Source of the DNA: an uncultured Bacillaceae bacterium
GTDB taxonomy: Bacteria > Bacillota > Bacilli > Bacillales > Amphibacillaceae
DNA: 12,188 bases
Assembly (NCBI GenBank): GCA_937925695.1
Contig: CALAMD010000022.1
Span: 1 to 12,188 of the forward strand
Direction: 5' to 3'
Each line of letters starts with the position of its first letter. The stretch's first letter is position 1. Made by a program: the position numbers and the translations under genes. This document shows, piece after piece, positions 1-6,908 of the stretch. The notes under the pieces are model-generated. The model made no database searches. It was not told the DNA's origin and saw only the letters and a program-made list of their open reading frames with translations.

Positions 1-20
1 ATCAAAATTCTATCATCCGA

Positions 21-40
21 TAAACAGAATTAAACAGAAT
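21..40. repeat. Perfect 10-bp tandem duplication
   Basis: The unit TAAACAGAAT occurs twice head to tail, followed at once by five T. It lies just downstream of the stop codon of the leftward kinase-like gene. It is too short to call an element and is probably replication slippage. I see no terminator hairpin here. Confidence 0.8.
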
Positions 41-43
41 TTT

Positions 44-592
44 TTAGTGAGCATCTTCTATCCGATAATCCGGATTGTGAATAATCTCATCTAGTACAAG
101 AGGGATATCTTGCGTAGTAAGCTGGCTTGTATCGAGCATATGTTTCTTATCTAAATCGGATTCCAAAAATTCCTCGACTAAAATTAAGCATCTTTCGCCC
201 ATTTGATGTTCTGGTTTTCGCAGTTGGTCTCGTTTGATTAATGTGTCAGGATCTGTCCAAAGCACGACATATATGACTTCTGTATTAAAATTTGTTAAGT
301 TTTCATGGAGCCATTTTGCTTCATGGGGAAAGGTAACATAATCTATCACGACATCATTGCCATAGGTAAGGAAGTTCTTCGTTAAACTCAAAATATTATC
401 CCAAATTAATGCGATTTCCTTTTTACATAACCAAGGTTTTTTTCTCCCGTTCACGTGCATGTGACTGATATAGTCACCAGAAAGATAAGCACTATGGGAA
501 AATTCCTTTACTAATGCTTTTGCAGTAGTTGATTTTCCGATCCCGGCTGGTCCAGACAAAATATAAACGTTATTCATTTCATTTTCGTACAC
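44..592 (-). CDS. P-loop NTPase, small-molecule kinase-like
   Basis: A 182-residue P-loop protein. The Walker A motif GPAGIGKST lies at residues 14-22, right after a first beta strand (NNVYILS), as in nucleotide and small-molecule kinases. A hydrophobic strand ending in Asp (DVVIDYV, about residues 85-91) fits the second acidic motif. The stretch RDQLRKPEHQMGER resembles the Arg-rich lid of kinases such as thymidylate or shikimate kinase. The chosen start is GTG at 590-592, with AGGAGGG seven bases upstream; an in-frame ATG five codons later (MNNVYIL) is possible but worse placed. There are no transmembrane segments, so it should be cytosolic. It is transcribed away from its right neighbour and appears monocistronic. 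The P-loop fold is certain. The substrate is not visible, so I give no symbol; it could be a kinase, a phosphotransferase or another AAA-like ATPase. Confidence 0.85.
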   Translation of the reverse strand: MYENEMNNVYILSGPAGIGKSTTAKALVKEFSHSAYLSGDYISHMHVNGRKKPWLCKKEIALIWDNILSLTKNFLTYGNDVVIDYVTFPHEAKWLHENLTNFNTEVIYVVLWTDPDTLIKRDQLRKPEHQMGERCLILVEEFLESDLDKKHMLDTSQLTTQDIPLVLDEIIHNPDYRIEDAH

Positions 593-665
593 TAGAAATC
601 CCTCCTAAAAATTCGACAAAAAGACGCAAATTTCTGAAATAAGACTGTGAAAATATTCCTGCTTA

Positions 666-674
666 TGCTATGAT
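666..674 (+). promoter_or_regulatory. Extended -10 promoter candidate
   Basis: TG-C-TATGAT matches an extended -10 element (TGnTATAAT) with one mismatch. No good -35 is found 16-18 bases upstream, which extended -10 promoters tolerate. It would start a transcript near 681 and give about 140 bases of leader for the small membrane protein gene. A short hairpin (GGTCATT/AATGATC, one G-U pair, loop TTC) lies inside that leader near 703-719. Confidence 0.35.
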
Positions 675-821
675 TTCTTTATTCAAAGTATAAATATTTA
701 GATGGTCATTTTCAATGATCATTTAGTACGACATTGATGCTTGTTTGCAAGGTCAATAGATGGGGTAAAATTTAATATCTGAAATATCATTCATAAAATT
801 TTAAAGGATGGGGGATTAGTG

Positions 822-1133
822 ATGGTCGGATTGTTGAATATCGGTAGTATTATTTTTGGATTGATAGCTTGGGTTCTACCGGTTATGAGTCTTATGCGTG
901 TCGAAAAAGATAAGCAACAATGGGTGATGTTCTCTTTATTGAGTGTGATTAGTTGTTCCATTGCGCTTTGTTTTCAAATTTTGTACCATAATCATCTAGT
1001 TAACATAGAGGATTGGAGTGCAATGCTAGATATCACACCGTTCATTACCTTTGCCTCGTGTGTACTTCTCGTTGTCACGATTATTCTTAATTTAGTAACA
1101 TATATTGTCTATCGGAAACGGTTAATTTCATAA
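822..1133 (+). CDS. Small three-helix membrane protein
   Basis: A 103-residue hydrophobic protein with three predicted membrane helices, at about residues 4-23, 33-55 and 74-97. A short basic loop (RVEKDKQQ) separates the first two and a basic tail (YRKR) follows the third. There is no cleavable signal peptide. I chose ATG at 822, with the G-rich site GGATGGGGG seven bases upstream; a GTG one codon earlier is also possible. The loop NIEDWSAMLDITPF between helices 2 and 3 seems typical of a group of uncharacterised Bacillus membrane proteins, but I cannot name the family. It is monocistronic: a strong terminator follows within 30 bases, and the gene to its left diverges. The function is unknown; only the membrane location is supported. 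Confidence 0.8.
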   Translation: MVGLLNIGSIIFGLIAWVLPVMSLMRVEKDKQQWVMFSLLSVISCSIALCFQILYHNHLVNIEDWSAMLDITPFITFASCVLLVVTIILNLVTYIVYRKRLIS

Positions 1134-1162
1134 ATAATAAAACAGTTACGTTAATAAATGAC

Positions 1163-1202
1163 AAAGAGTAGTTGCCTCGACCTCGAGAACTACTCTTTTT
1201 TT
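1163..1202 (+). terminator. Rho-independent terminator
   Basis: A perfect 11-bp inverted repeat (AAAGAGTAGTT at 1163-1173 and its complement at 1188-1198) encloses a 14-base loop. The right arm runs into seven T (1196-1202). It ends the transcript of the small membrane protein gene. The A-rich left flank also allows some leftward activity. Confidence 0.9.
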
Positions 1203-1395
1203 GGCTCACTTTCCAAATGCCAGCCGGAAAATCTTACCGTATTTTACGTAACTAACGTTAACAAAATTTGTGTCATTTGGTTGGTGTAAGTAGCAGCAGT
1301 TCTAAGGTATGATATAAATAGAAGTTCAACAAAGCATTGTCATATCAATCATTGTACGAACCTAGCAACAAACAATAACAGGAGGTATGAAATAT

Positions 1396-1860
1396 ATGAA
1401 TGATACGAAAAATAATATTGCGAGAAATCTTCGCTATTTACGAGATAAAAATCGGTTGACTCAGGAAGATGTGGCAGAAAAAATTGGTGTTTCCCGCCAA
1501 GCTGTGGCGAAGTGGGAGAATGGTGAATCCCTGCCTGACATTATCAATTGTGAAGCATTGGCAGATCTGTATGATGTTTCCCTCAATGATTTAGTCCGTT
1601 ATAACTCGGAAAAGGAGGGATTTCCGATCCCACCAAAAAACAAACATATTTTTGGTGTGGTGACGATTGGTGAAAGAGGGCAAATTTCCCTACCTAAAAA
1701 GGCCCGGGAAACTTTTGGCCTACAACCTGGTGATACGTTGCTCGTCCTCGGTGATACGACACCATCTAGAGCTGGCATCGCGTTGATAGATAGTCAAGCA
1801 TTTATCAGAATGACGGGAGCGACGCTTGACCATATTTTTAAAGGCAAAGGAGAGGATTAA
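1396..1860 (+). CDS. XRE-AbrB/SpoVT fusion transcriptional regulator
   Basis: A 154-residue cytosolic DNA-binding protein with two DNA-binding folds. Residues about 8-65 form an XRE/Cro-CI helix-turn-helix (LTQEDVAEKIGVSRQAVAKW followed by ENGESLPD). Residues about 87-120 form a swapped-hairpin AbrB/SpoVT/MazE-type domain (TIGERGQISLPKKARETFGL, then PGDTLLVLGD). An 18-residue linker rich in Pro and Lys joins them. I chose ATG at 1396 because AGGAGGT ends nine bases before it; the in-frame ATG at 1387 directly abuts that site and is too close. The gene lies two bases upstream of an ABC ATPase gene and is cotranscribed with it, so it most likely autoregulates the operon in response to whatever the transporter handles. 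No convincing -35 goes with the TATGAT at 1308. The architecture is known in Firmicutes; the ligand is not visible. Confidence 0.9.
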   Translation: MNDTKNNIARNLRYLRDKNRLTQEDVAEKIGVSRQAVAKWENGESLPDIINCEALADLYDVSLNDLVRYNSEKEGFPIPPKNKHIFGVVTIGERGQISLPKKARETFGLQPGDTLLVLGDTTPSRAGIALIDSQAFIRMTGATLDHIFKGKGED

Positions 1861-1862
1861 TC

Positions 1863-2609
1863 ATGACCGTATTATCCGTAGCAGGGCTTACAAAAACATA
1901 TCCAAATTTCACTTTACAAGATGTTTCCTTCTCACTGCCTCAAGGTAGAATCATGGGCTTGATCGGTAAAAATGGCGCCGGAAAGAGTACGACTCTAAAA
2001 TCGATATTAAATTTAGTTCGCCCTGATGCAGGTAAGATTCATATCTTGGGCAAGGATTTCCAACAGCATGAAGAAGAGTGTAAACAAGAAATCGGTGTTG
2101 TATTAGGTGGAATAGATTTTTATAACCATAAAAAATTATCACATATTACGCAAGTGACTAAACGTTTTTATCAAAATTGGGACGAGCAGGCATATCAAAA
2201 ATACCTCAGCACCTTTGAATTAGATGAGCAAAAAAGGGTAAAAGAGCTATCGACTGGGATGAAGGTTAAATATATGATTGCGCTCGCCTTATCTCATCAT
2301 GCAAAACTGTTAATCTTAGATGAACCAACTAGTGGGCTTGATCCCGTTTCTCGGGATGATCTCTTAACACTTTTTCTTCAGTTAGTAAAAAGTCAGGGCA
2401 TTAGTATTCTCTATTCTACGCATATTACTTCTGATTTAGAAAAATGTGCTGATGATATTACGTATATAAAAGACGGAAAATTAGTGAAAAGTGCTGAAAA
2501 AACAGCATTTATTCAATCCTTCCAACATTTGAAAGAAGCAGATGAAACAAAGGCGTTGACCCTTGAAGACATCATGATCCTTATGGAAAGGAGACAGTAC
2601 GATGTATAA
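1863..2609 (+). CDS. ABC transporter ATP-binding protein
   Basis: A 248-residue nucleotide-binding subunit of an ABC-2 type transporter, acting at the inner face of the membrane with the permease encoded next. Walker A is GKNGAGKST (35-43), the ABC signature is LSTGM (129-133), Walker B is LLILDE (149-154) with the D-loop SGLDP (157-161), and the switch His is in STH (185-187). The usual Q-loop Gln (IGYxxQ) appears to be replaced (IGVVLGG, 77-83), as I recall for the YtrB/PmtA-like branch. The start has AAAGGAGAGG a few bases upstream, and the spacing to the regulator stop is two bases, so the genes are translationally linked. The 3' end overlaps the permease start by eight bases. The family exports peptides, lipids or antibiotics such as bacitracin; the substrate here is unknown. 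Confidence 0.93.
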   Translation: MTVLSVAGLTKTYPNFTLQDVSFSLPQGRIMGLIGKNGAGKSTTLKSILNLVRPDAGKIHILGKDFQQHEEECKQEIGVVLGGIDFYNHKKLSHITQVTKRFYQNWDEQAYQKYLSTFELDEQKRVKELSTGMKVKYMIALALSHHAKLLILDEPTSGLDPVSRDDLLTLFLQLVKSQGISILYSTHITSDLEKCADDITYIKDGKLVKSAEKTAFIQSFQHLKEADETKALTLEDIMILMERRQYDV

Positions 2610-3243
2610 TCTTCTCTATAAAGAATTACGACTTGCGGCCCATCCAAATTTATTTATTTTTACTTTCCTTGGTGTCCTCGTTATTGTTCCGGCTTATCCA
2701 TACGGTATGGTGTTTTTATTCGGATGTTTGGCACCTTTTTTGACCTTTATGTATGGGCGCGAAACGAATGATATATATTACACGTCATTACTTCCGGTGA
2801 AAAAAAGTGATACGGTGAAAGCGAAATTTCTTTTAGTCATCTTAGCTCAGTTTATCCAATTACTTATATCACTACCTTTTGCGTTCTTGCGTGTTCATGT
2901 GCTAGTCGAGGGAAATCCAGCAGGTATTGAAGCAAATATCGCCTATTATGGATTTGGTTTTATTACGTATGCGATATTCAACTTTATTTTTCTCACCGAG
3001 TTTTTTAAAACCGGTTATAAAGCAGGGAAGTCATTTTTATTAGGGATCATTCCGGCGACATTCATCGTGTTTTTCATGGAATTGATCGTTCATTTTCCCA
3101 AATTCGCCTGGCTAGATAGCATTGAGCTGTCCATGATGATTCGTCAAATTCCAATCTTGTGTGTCGGTATTCTCTTCTATGTGATTGTGATGTATCTGGC
3201 ATATAAAATATCCGTTAAACGCTTTGCGTATGTTGATTTATAA
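2602..3243 (+). CDS. ABC-2 type permease subunit
   Basis: A 213-residue integral membrane protein with about six helices, roughly residues 17-31, 34-50, 74-95, 113-135, 144-164 and 183-202. The cytoplasmic loop after helix 2 carries TSLLPVKKSDTVKAKF, which matches the 'SLPVsR..iV.aKf' loop typical of ABC2_membrane_5 permeases such as those of phenol-soluble modulin exporters. The short cytosolic N-terminus (LLYKELRLA) is the usual coupling start of ABC-2 permeases. Its ATG lies inside the last codons of the ATPase gene (8-nt overlap) and its ribosome site, GGAAAGGAGA, is within that gene, so the two subunits are made together. A half-size permease like this would act as a homodimer with two ATPase subunits. 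The substrate is not deducible. Confidence 0.88.
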   Translation: MYNLLYKELRLAAHPNLFIFTFLGVLVIVPAYPYGMVFLFGCLAPFLTFMYGRETNDIYYTSLLPVKKSDTVKAKFLLVILAQFIQLLISLPFAFLRVHVLVEGNPAGIEANIAYYGFGFITYAIFNFIFLTEFFKTGYKAGKSFLLGIIPATFIVFFMELIVHFPKFAWLDSIELSMMIRQIPILCVGILFYVIVMYLAYKISVKRFAYVDL

Positions 3244-3259
3244 ACATCCCCACCTCAAT

Positions 3260-3287
3260 CCGATAAAATCCGTTTCCATTTTATCGG
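3260..3287 (+). other. Perfect 10-bp inverted repeat after the permease
   Basis: CCGATAAAAT and its exact complement flank an 8-base spacer, 17 bases after the permease stop. No T-run follows (the next bases are GCACTCATC), so it is not a standard intrinsic terminator. It may be a weak terminator, a 3'-end stabilising hairpin or an operator for the AraC-type gene 55 bases downstream. Confidence 0.55.
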
Positions 3288-3342
3288 GCACTCATCAGGA
3301 TCGTTAATTATGATAGATACATGAAGGAAGGAGGGACATCTG

Positions 3343-4224
3343 ATGCTGAAAAAAATGAATGAGGCATTACATTATATTGAAGCTCATTTACATGACAAGA
3401 TTGAAGACGAAGAGCTTGAAAAGATTACGGGCACATCTGTCTACCATTTTCGCCGAATGTTTTCGTTTCTTTCAGGCATGTCATTAGGAGAATATATTCG
3501 CAATCGGAAATTATCAAATGCAACCTTCGACCTGTTGCATGCCGGTATGAGTGTGACCGATACAGCATTTAAATATGGCTATGAATCTGTTGATGGATTT
3601 TCACGGGCGTTTAAAGAATGGTCCGGGATCAATCCCTCTGAGGTGAAAGAAAATAAAAATTTAAAATCTTTTCCGAAGCTCTCCTTCCAATTAACGATTC
3701 AAGGAGGTACTGAAATGGATTATCGGATTGAGAAAAAAGCAGCCTTTAAAATTGTTGGGGCGAGTAAACGCGTACCCATTCAGTTTGAAGGCGTTAATCA
3801 GGAAATTGTTAAATTAGCAGAAAGCATTACCCCTGAGCAACGAGAACAAATGCGTTCTTATGCCAATATTGAACCGTATCAAGTCGTAAATGCTTCTTAT
3901 GATTTTGATGATGGTTGGCTAGAGGAAAAAGGGACGCTTCAACATATGATCGGTTTTTTAACTACAAAAGAGGATGAATTTTCGGGCTTTGATGTTGTGG
4001 AAGTGCCTGCTTTGACCTGGGTTATCTTAACAGCCCAAGGAGAATTCCCGAAAGTGATGCAAGAGACAATGGCAAAATTCGCAGCCGAATGGTTACCGTC
4101 ATCTGATTTTGAGCTTGTTGATGCACCTAACATTTCCTTTACCGGAGATATGTCTGACCTCAGTAACGTTCACAGTGAAATATGGTATGCCGTGAAGAAA
4201 AAAGCAACTAATCACGATCAATGA
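3343..4224 (+). CDS. AraC-family regulator with GyrI-like effector domain
   Basis: A 293-residue cytosolic transcription factor. Residues about 5-105 hold the two helix-turn-helix motifs of the AraC/XylS family: DEELEKITGTSVYHFRRMF, then MSVTDTAFKYGYESVDGFSR followed by AFKEWSGINPSEVK. Residues about 125-288 form a GyrI-like/SoxS-Rob-type effector domain (MDYRIEKKAAFKIVGASKRVP through EIWYAVKK), which in this family binds small hydrophobic or cationic compounds. The layout matches Bacillus proteins such as YdeE, from memory only. AGGAGGG lies seven bases before the ATG. A second, perfect ribosome site inside the gene could give the effector domain on its own. It lies 100 bases after the ABC operon in the same direction and might sense a substrate of that pump. 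A terminator follows it. Confidence 0.9.
   Translation: MLKKMNEALHYIEAHLHDKIEDEELEKITGTSVYHFRRMFSFLSGMSLGEYIRNRKLSNATFDLLHAGMSVTDTAFKYGYESVDGFSRAFKEWSGINPSEVKENKNLKSFPKLSFQLTIQGGTEMDYRIEKKAAFKIVGASKRVPIQFEGVNQEIVKLAESITPEQREQMRSYANIEPYQVVNASYDFDDGWLEEKGTLQHMIGFLTTKEDEFSGFDVVEVPALTWVILTAQGEFPKVMQETMAKFAAEWLPSSDFELVDAPNISFTGDMSDLSNVHSEIWYAVKKKATNHDQ
3701..3717 (+). promoter_or_regulatory. Internal ribosome site and in-frame ATG at a domain boundary
   Basis: AAGGAGGT, a perfect 8-base match to the anti-Shine-Dalgarno of 16S rRNA, ends six bases before an in-frame ATG (codon 125 of the AraC-type gene). That ATG is the first residue of the GyrI-like domain (MDYRIEKK), so initiation here would give a free effector domain of 169 residues. 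Confidence 0.55.
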
Positions 4225-4278
4225 GAAGGCACCAATACATCTTGATGCCCCCAGCTGTCATGGCTTAGAAAAAACATT

Positions 4279-4320
4279 AAAACACACCATCTATTCAGAA
4301 AATGAGGTGGTGTGTTTTTT
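4279..4320 (+). terminator. Rho-independent terminator
   Basis: AAAACACACCA (4279-4289) pairs exactly with TGGTGTGTTTT (4308-4318), and the right arm runs into six T. The flanks AAAA and TTTT make it potentially bidirectional. It ends the AraC-type gene, whose stop is about 55 bases upstream. Confidence 0.9.
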
Positions 4321-4371
4321 CGTTCATAAATTCATTCCCTTTCATTACCAATCTCGTAAAGGAACAATTTC

Positions 4372-4401
4372 TTTACAAGATATGATGACTCTTTATATAA
4401 T
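4372..4401 (+). promoter_or_regulatory. Strong sigma-A type promoter, distal to hemAT
   Basis: TTTACA, an 18-base spacer and a perfect TATAAT: 11 of 12 consensus positions. It would start near 4408 and give hemAT a leader of about 235 bases, or produce a short RNA. Between it and hemAT I see an AT-rich stretch with a small TATAT/ATATA hairpin and a five-codon start-stop unit (ATG at about 4501) but no gene. Confidence 0.6.
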
Positions 4402-4565
4402 GAGACGAATCTAATATGGGCAGACCGTTTGAAAGATATATTTACATATACGCTAACTATGTTTGAATAAGCTAATTTATACCGAATGGTAGAGAAAGGT
4501 AATGGAGGATACATTGTAAAGAAAAGGTAAAATTTGTAAAAGATTGTTAAATAATGAACAAATAT

Positions 4566-4594
4566 TTGGTTTATTGGTAAAAATAAGCGATAAT
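4566..4594 (+). promoter_or_regulatory. Proximal hemAT promoter candidate
   Basis: TTGGTT, a 17-base spacer and GATAAT fit sigma-A moderately. The -10 area (AGCGATAA) also resembles the sigma-D motility -10 (GCCGATAA-like), but there is no TAAA at the sigma-D -35 distance. A start would fall near 4601, about 42 bases before the hemAT ATG. Confidence 0.4.
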
Positions 4595-4596
4595 TT

Positions 4597-4620
4597 AACT
4601 AGGAAAATATAACTAGGAAA
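4597..4620 (+). repeat. Direct repeat AACTAGGAAA next to the hemAT start site
   Basis: Two exact copies of AACTAGGAAA (4597-4606 and 4611-4620) are separated by four bases (period 14). They sit just after the proximal -10 and right before the ribosome site. The position suits a repressor or RNA-binding protein site, but it may be a local duplication. Confidence 0.6.
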
Positions 4621-4642
4621 CTAATTGGAGAGGAATTTGCGA

Positions 4643-5941
4643 ATGTTTAGAAGACGGCGCAATGAAGAAGAGTCAATCGTCGATCTCAGTAAAGAAATTG
4701 AACCGGATGTAACAATTGAAAAAGGATCTGATTTAGAAAAACAACTGAATCTATTAAACTTGCAAGAAAAACATTTTGCGATGGCGCAAGTATTAAAACC
4801 CATTGTTGAAGAGGGGATTCAACCAATTGTTGACGGATTTTATAGCAATTTAGAAAAAAATCCCCAATTAATTGAAATCATTAATACTTACAGTACATTT
4901 GAGCGGTTGAAAAAGACGTTAAGAATCCATGTTGTCGAAATGTTTTCGGGAAAAATGAATGAAAAATTCATTGAAAAACGGAAGCGAATTGCTAATATTC
5001 ATTTACGCATTGGACTAACCCAAAAATGGTATATGGCTTCCTTTGATAAACTATTTGAGGGATTAATTGATTTGTTTTTTGCACATTATAAAACAGCAGA
5101 AAATCGCATTGTCATTGTCAAGCTATGTCATAAATTGCTGAACTTAGAACAACAAGTAGTCCTTGAAGCCTATGATGAACAAGTTCAAGCATTACAAGAA
5201 CAAGAAGTAACGAATACGATGAAGTTAAATGTGTTGAGCATGCTTGAGCAATCATCCCAAGAATTAGCAGTCATGATAGCTGAAACTGATCGAGCAATAG
5301 AAACGATGATTGAAAGACTATCAACGGTAACGGAAAACTCCAGAATTAGTACAGGTGTTGCTAAGGCGGCAATGATTTTAGCTGATACAGGGAAAGACTT
5401 GTTAAATGGCATCGATGATTCCTTTGTACAAATGGAAACCGGTGTTAAAGATGTCAATAACCATATGACCTCATTAGAAGAGATGACCGATCAAATTTCA
5501 GAAATCGTCGAGTTTGTTGAGGGGATTGCTGACCAAACAAATCTATTATCCTTAAATGCCTCGATCGAAGCTGCTCGTGCTGGAGAACACGGTTTAGGCT
5601 TTGCAGTTGTAGCCAGTGAAGTAAGAAAATTATCTGAACAAACCGGTGCATCAGTTCATGATGTGAGTAATTTAGTGACGTCGATCAATGATCAAATCAG
5701 CAATAGTATGGAAGCAATCCTTCGTATGCAGGAGTTTCATATGCAAATCAAAGAGCAAATGAATAAAATTTTATCAACATTCCAAGAAATAAATGAAGGC
5801 ATGAAATTAACAACAACAAGTAATGAAAATATCGAACATGATTTAGAGGACTTTGAAAGCTCACTTCAGGAAATTAAAGCTGCTTCATCAAATATAACTG
5901 CAACAACTGACCGATTAGTGGAAATGATGGAAAATAAATAA
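4643..5941 (+). CDS. hemAT: HemAT globin-coupled aerotaxis transducer
   Basis: A soluble oxygen sensor of 432 residues, equal in length to Bacillus subtilis HemAT. The N-terminal globin domain (about 30-185) binds heme. His120 in RIANIHLRIGL aligns with proximal His123 of the B. subtilis protein, and Tyr67 (GFYSNL), Thr92 (KKTLRIH) and Tyr130 (QKWYM) align with its Tyr70, Thr95 and Tyr133, all shifted by three. The C-terminal half is a methyl-accepting coiled coil. Its CheA/CheW-contact hairpin at about 290-334 is nearly invariant (GIADQTNLLSLNASIEAARA, then GEHGLGFAVVASEVRKLSE). There is no transmembrane segment. Oxygen binding should change CheA activity and so flagellar rotation. I chose ATG at 4643, with GGAGAGG nine bases upstream, rather than the TTG six codons earlier. 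No other chemotaxis gene is near; it is transcribed alone and ends at a terminator 12 bases on. Confidence 0.97.
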   Translation: MFRRRRNEEESIVDLSKEIEPDVTIEKGSDLEKQLNLLNLQEKHFAMAQVLKPIVEEGIQPIVDGFYSNLEKNPQLIEIINTYSTFERLKKTLRIHVVEMFSGKMNEKFIEKRKRIANIHLRIGLTQKWYMASFDKLFEGLIDLFFAHYKTAENRIVIVKLCHKLLNLEQQVVLEAYDEQVQALQEQEVTNTMKLNVLSMLEQSSQELAVMIAETDRAIETMIERLSTVTENSRISTGVAKAAMILADTGKDLLNGIDDSFVQMETGVKDVNNHMTSLEEMTDQISEIVEFVEGIADQTNLLSLNASIEAARAGEHGLGFAVVASEVRKLSEQTGASVHDVSNLVTSINDQISNSMEAILRMQEFHMQIKEQMNKILSTFQEINEGMKLTTTSNENIEHDLEDFESSLQEIKAASSNITATTDRLVEMMENK

Positions 5942-5952
5942 GCTATTATGAC

Positions 5953-5980
5953 AAAACTCGCTAACCAAGCGAGTTTTTTT
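5953..5980 (+). terminator. hemAT terminator
   Basis: AAAACTCGCT (5953-5962) pairs with AGCGAGTTTT (5968-5977) around the five-base loop AACCA, and seven T run from 5974 to 5980. It begins 12 bases after the hemAT stop and lies inside the first codons of the longest reading of the next small frame. Confidence 0.92.
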
Positions 5981-6019
5981 AATGAAACATATTGTATCAA
6001 TGAAAAGAAAGCGGTTCGT

Positions 6020-6187
6020 ATGATTGAAAATTTTCCAATTAGACCTAAAGATTACCAACAACGAATTGATAAGCTGATTACCCTCATTTCTACGGACATT
6101 GAACAGACGAAAAGAGCAGTAAATATATTAGCAGAGCTTGTTCAGGAAGTAGCAGAATTAACAGATAAATATCGAATGACTTCATGA
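6020..6187 (+). CDS. Small helical protein, doubtful
   Basis: An open frame of 55 codons from ATG at 6020, or 79 codons from ATG at 5948. The longer version would be translated through the hemAT terminator hairpin (codons 2-11), so its N-terminus is probably not real. The part from MIENFPIRPKDYQQRI onward looks like a genuine amphipathic helix pair (DKLITLISTDIEQTKRAV, then NILAELVQEVAELTDKY), with heptad-spaced Leu, Ile and Val. No good ribosome site precedes either ATG. It may be a small coiled-coil protein reached by read-through from hemAT, the tail of a decayed gene, or chance. I do not recognise a family. Confidence 0.35.
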   Translation: MIENFPIRPKDYQQRIDKLITLISTDIEQTKRAVNILAELVQEVAELTDKYRMTS

Positions 6188-6295
6188 TTGAATGATTTGC
6201 TAGTTTAACGTCATGAATTTAAAGGTATTTATATATAGGTGAAAAAAATAATATAAAATTAGTCCGTGGAGGTTGTGGAACCTGATTCCGATTCG

Positions 6296-6688
6296 TTAAG
6301 GAAGTTCAATAATGTATGAAGAGATGTAATTAATTTTGGCATTTTTACCGAAACCAGAAAAATTATAAACATCACAAAAGGCAATTTTTTGCTCATTGGC
6401 GAGGGTGATGGTTCCATTCACTGCACCTGTATTACCATGGGTAATGATATTCTTGATTTGTAGTTGTTGAATGGGATCACGATTTAATTCAGCTAATGCA
6501 CTTTCCACCTCATGCTTGTCTTGCACGGTTTTCCTACCGATGATTTCCCAAGTAACCTTATCGGTTAACCAGTCTAAGCAAAAAGAAAAATCTTGCTTTG
6601 CATAGGCAATTGTTAGTTCTTTGAGTAAATTTTTCTTTGGGGAATTTCCACAGTTTTCCATACATTCTACTTGTAAATTGTCACTCAT
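6296..6688 (-). CDS. NTF2/SnoaL-like protein
   Basis: A 130-residue cytosolic protein with the cone-shaped NTF2-like fold pattern. Helices come first (KNLLKELTIAYAKQDFSFCLDWL), then the short strand and turn TDKVTWEIIGRKTVQDKHEVESAL, which is the typical SnoaL-like beginning, and then four long strands (IKNIITHGNTGAVNGTITLA, KIAFCDVYNFSG, AKINYISSYIIEL). The N-terminal 20 residues include two Cys (VECMENCGNS), an uncommon extension. The ATG has AAAGGAG about nine bases upstream. A weak promoter (TTGTAT, 17-base spacer, TATCTT) lies on this strand around 6743-6771. Members include small isomerases, hydrolases, polyketide cyclases and ligand-binding proteins; no catalytic set can be assigned. 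It faces the hemAT-side small frame head-on. Confidence 0.8.
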   Translation of the reverse strand: MSDNLQVECMENCGNSPKKNLLKELTIAYAKQDFSFCLDWLTDKVTWEIIGRKTVQDKHEVESALAELNRDPIQQLQIKNIITHGNTGAVNGTITLANEQKIAFCDVYNFSGFGKNAKINYISSYIIELP

Positions 6689-6908
6689 CTAATTTTTCTC
6701 CTTTATGATTAATGTGTTACTTCCCTTGTCATATTAGCCATAAAGATAAAACTTCATGCATCTAAATACAAATTGATTCTCATCATATAAGCTTGCGTGA
6801 CATAACGATGAAATGAATCGATCTTTAGATGATTGTTTCGCTAGCAGCAAGGACATAATAATATACCAAGTATAACATGTATTAAAAAAGTGGAAATAGG
6901 CTTTTTTG

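Noticed and set aside
1612..1635. Shine-Dalgarno AAAGGAGGGA inside the XRE-AbrB gene
   Set aside because: No ATG, GTG or TTG lies at a usable distance, so no separate AbrB-domain product is expected.
4332..4514. Leftward 60-codon frame between the AraC-type gene and hemAT
   Set aside because: No ribosome site, unlikely residue mix, and it lies across a good rightward promoter.
6270..6283. AGGTT/AACCT hairpin after the NTF2-like gene as its terminator
   Set aside because: Five pairs only, and no T-run follows directly in the gene's direction.
6765..6790. Possible Fur box (GATGAGAATCAATTTG on the minus strand)
   Set aside because: Only one half-site resembles the 7-1-7 motif, and the neighbouring NTF2-like gene gives no iron link.
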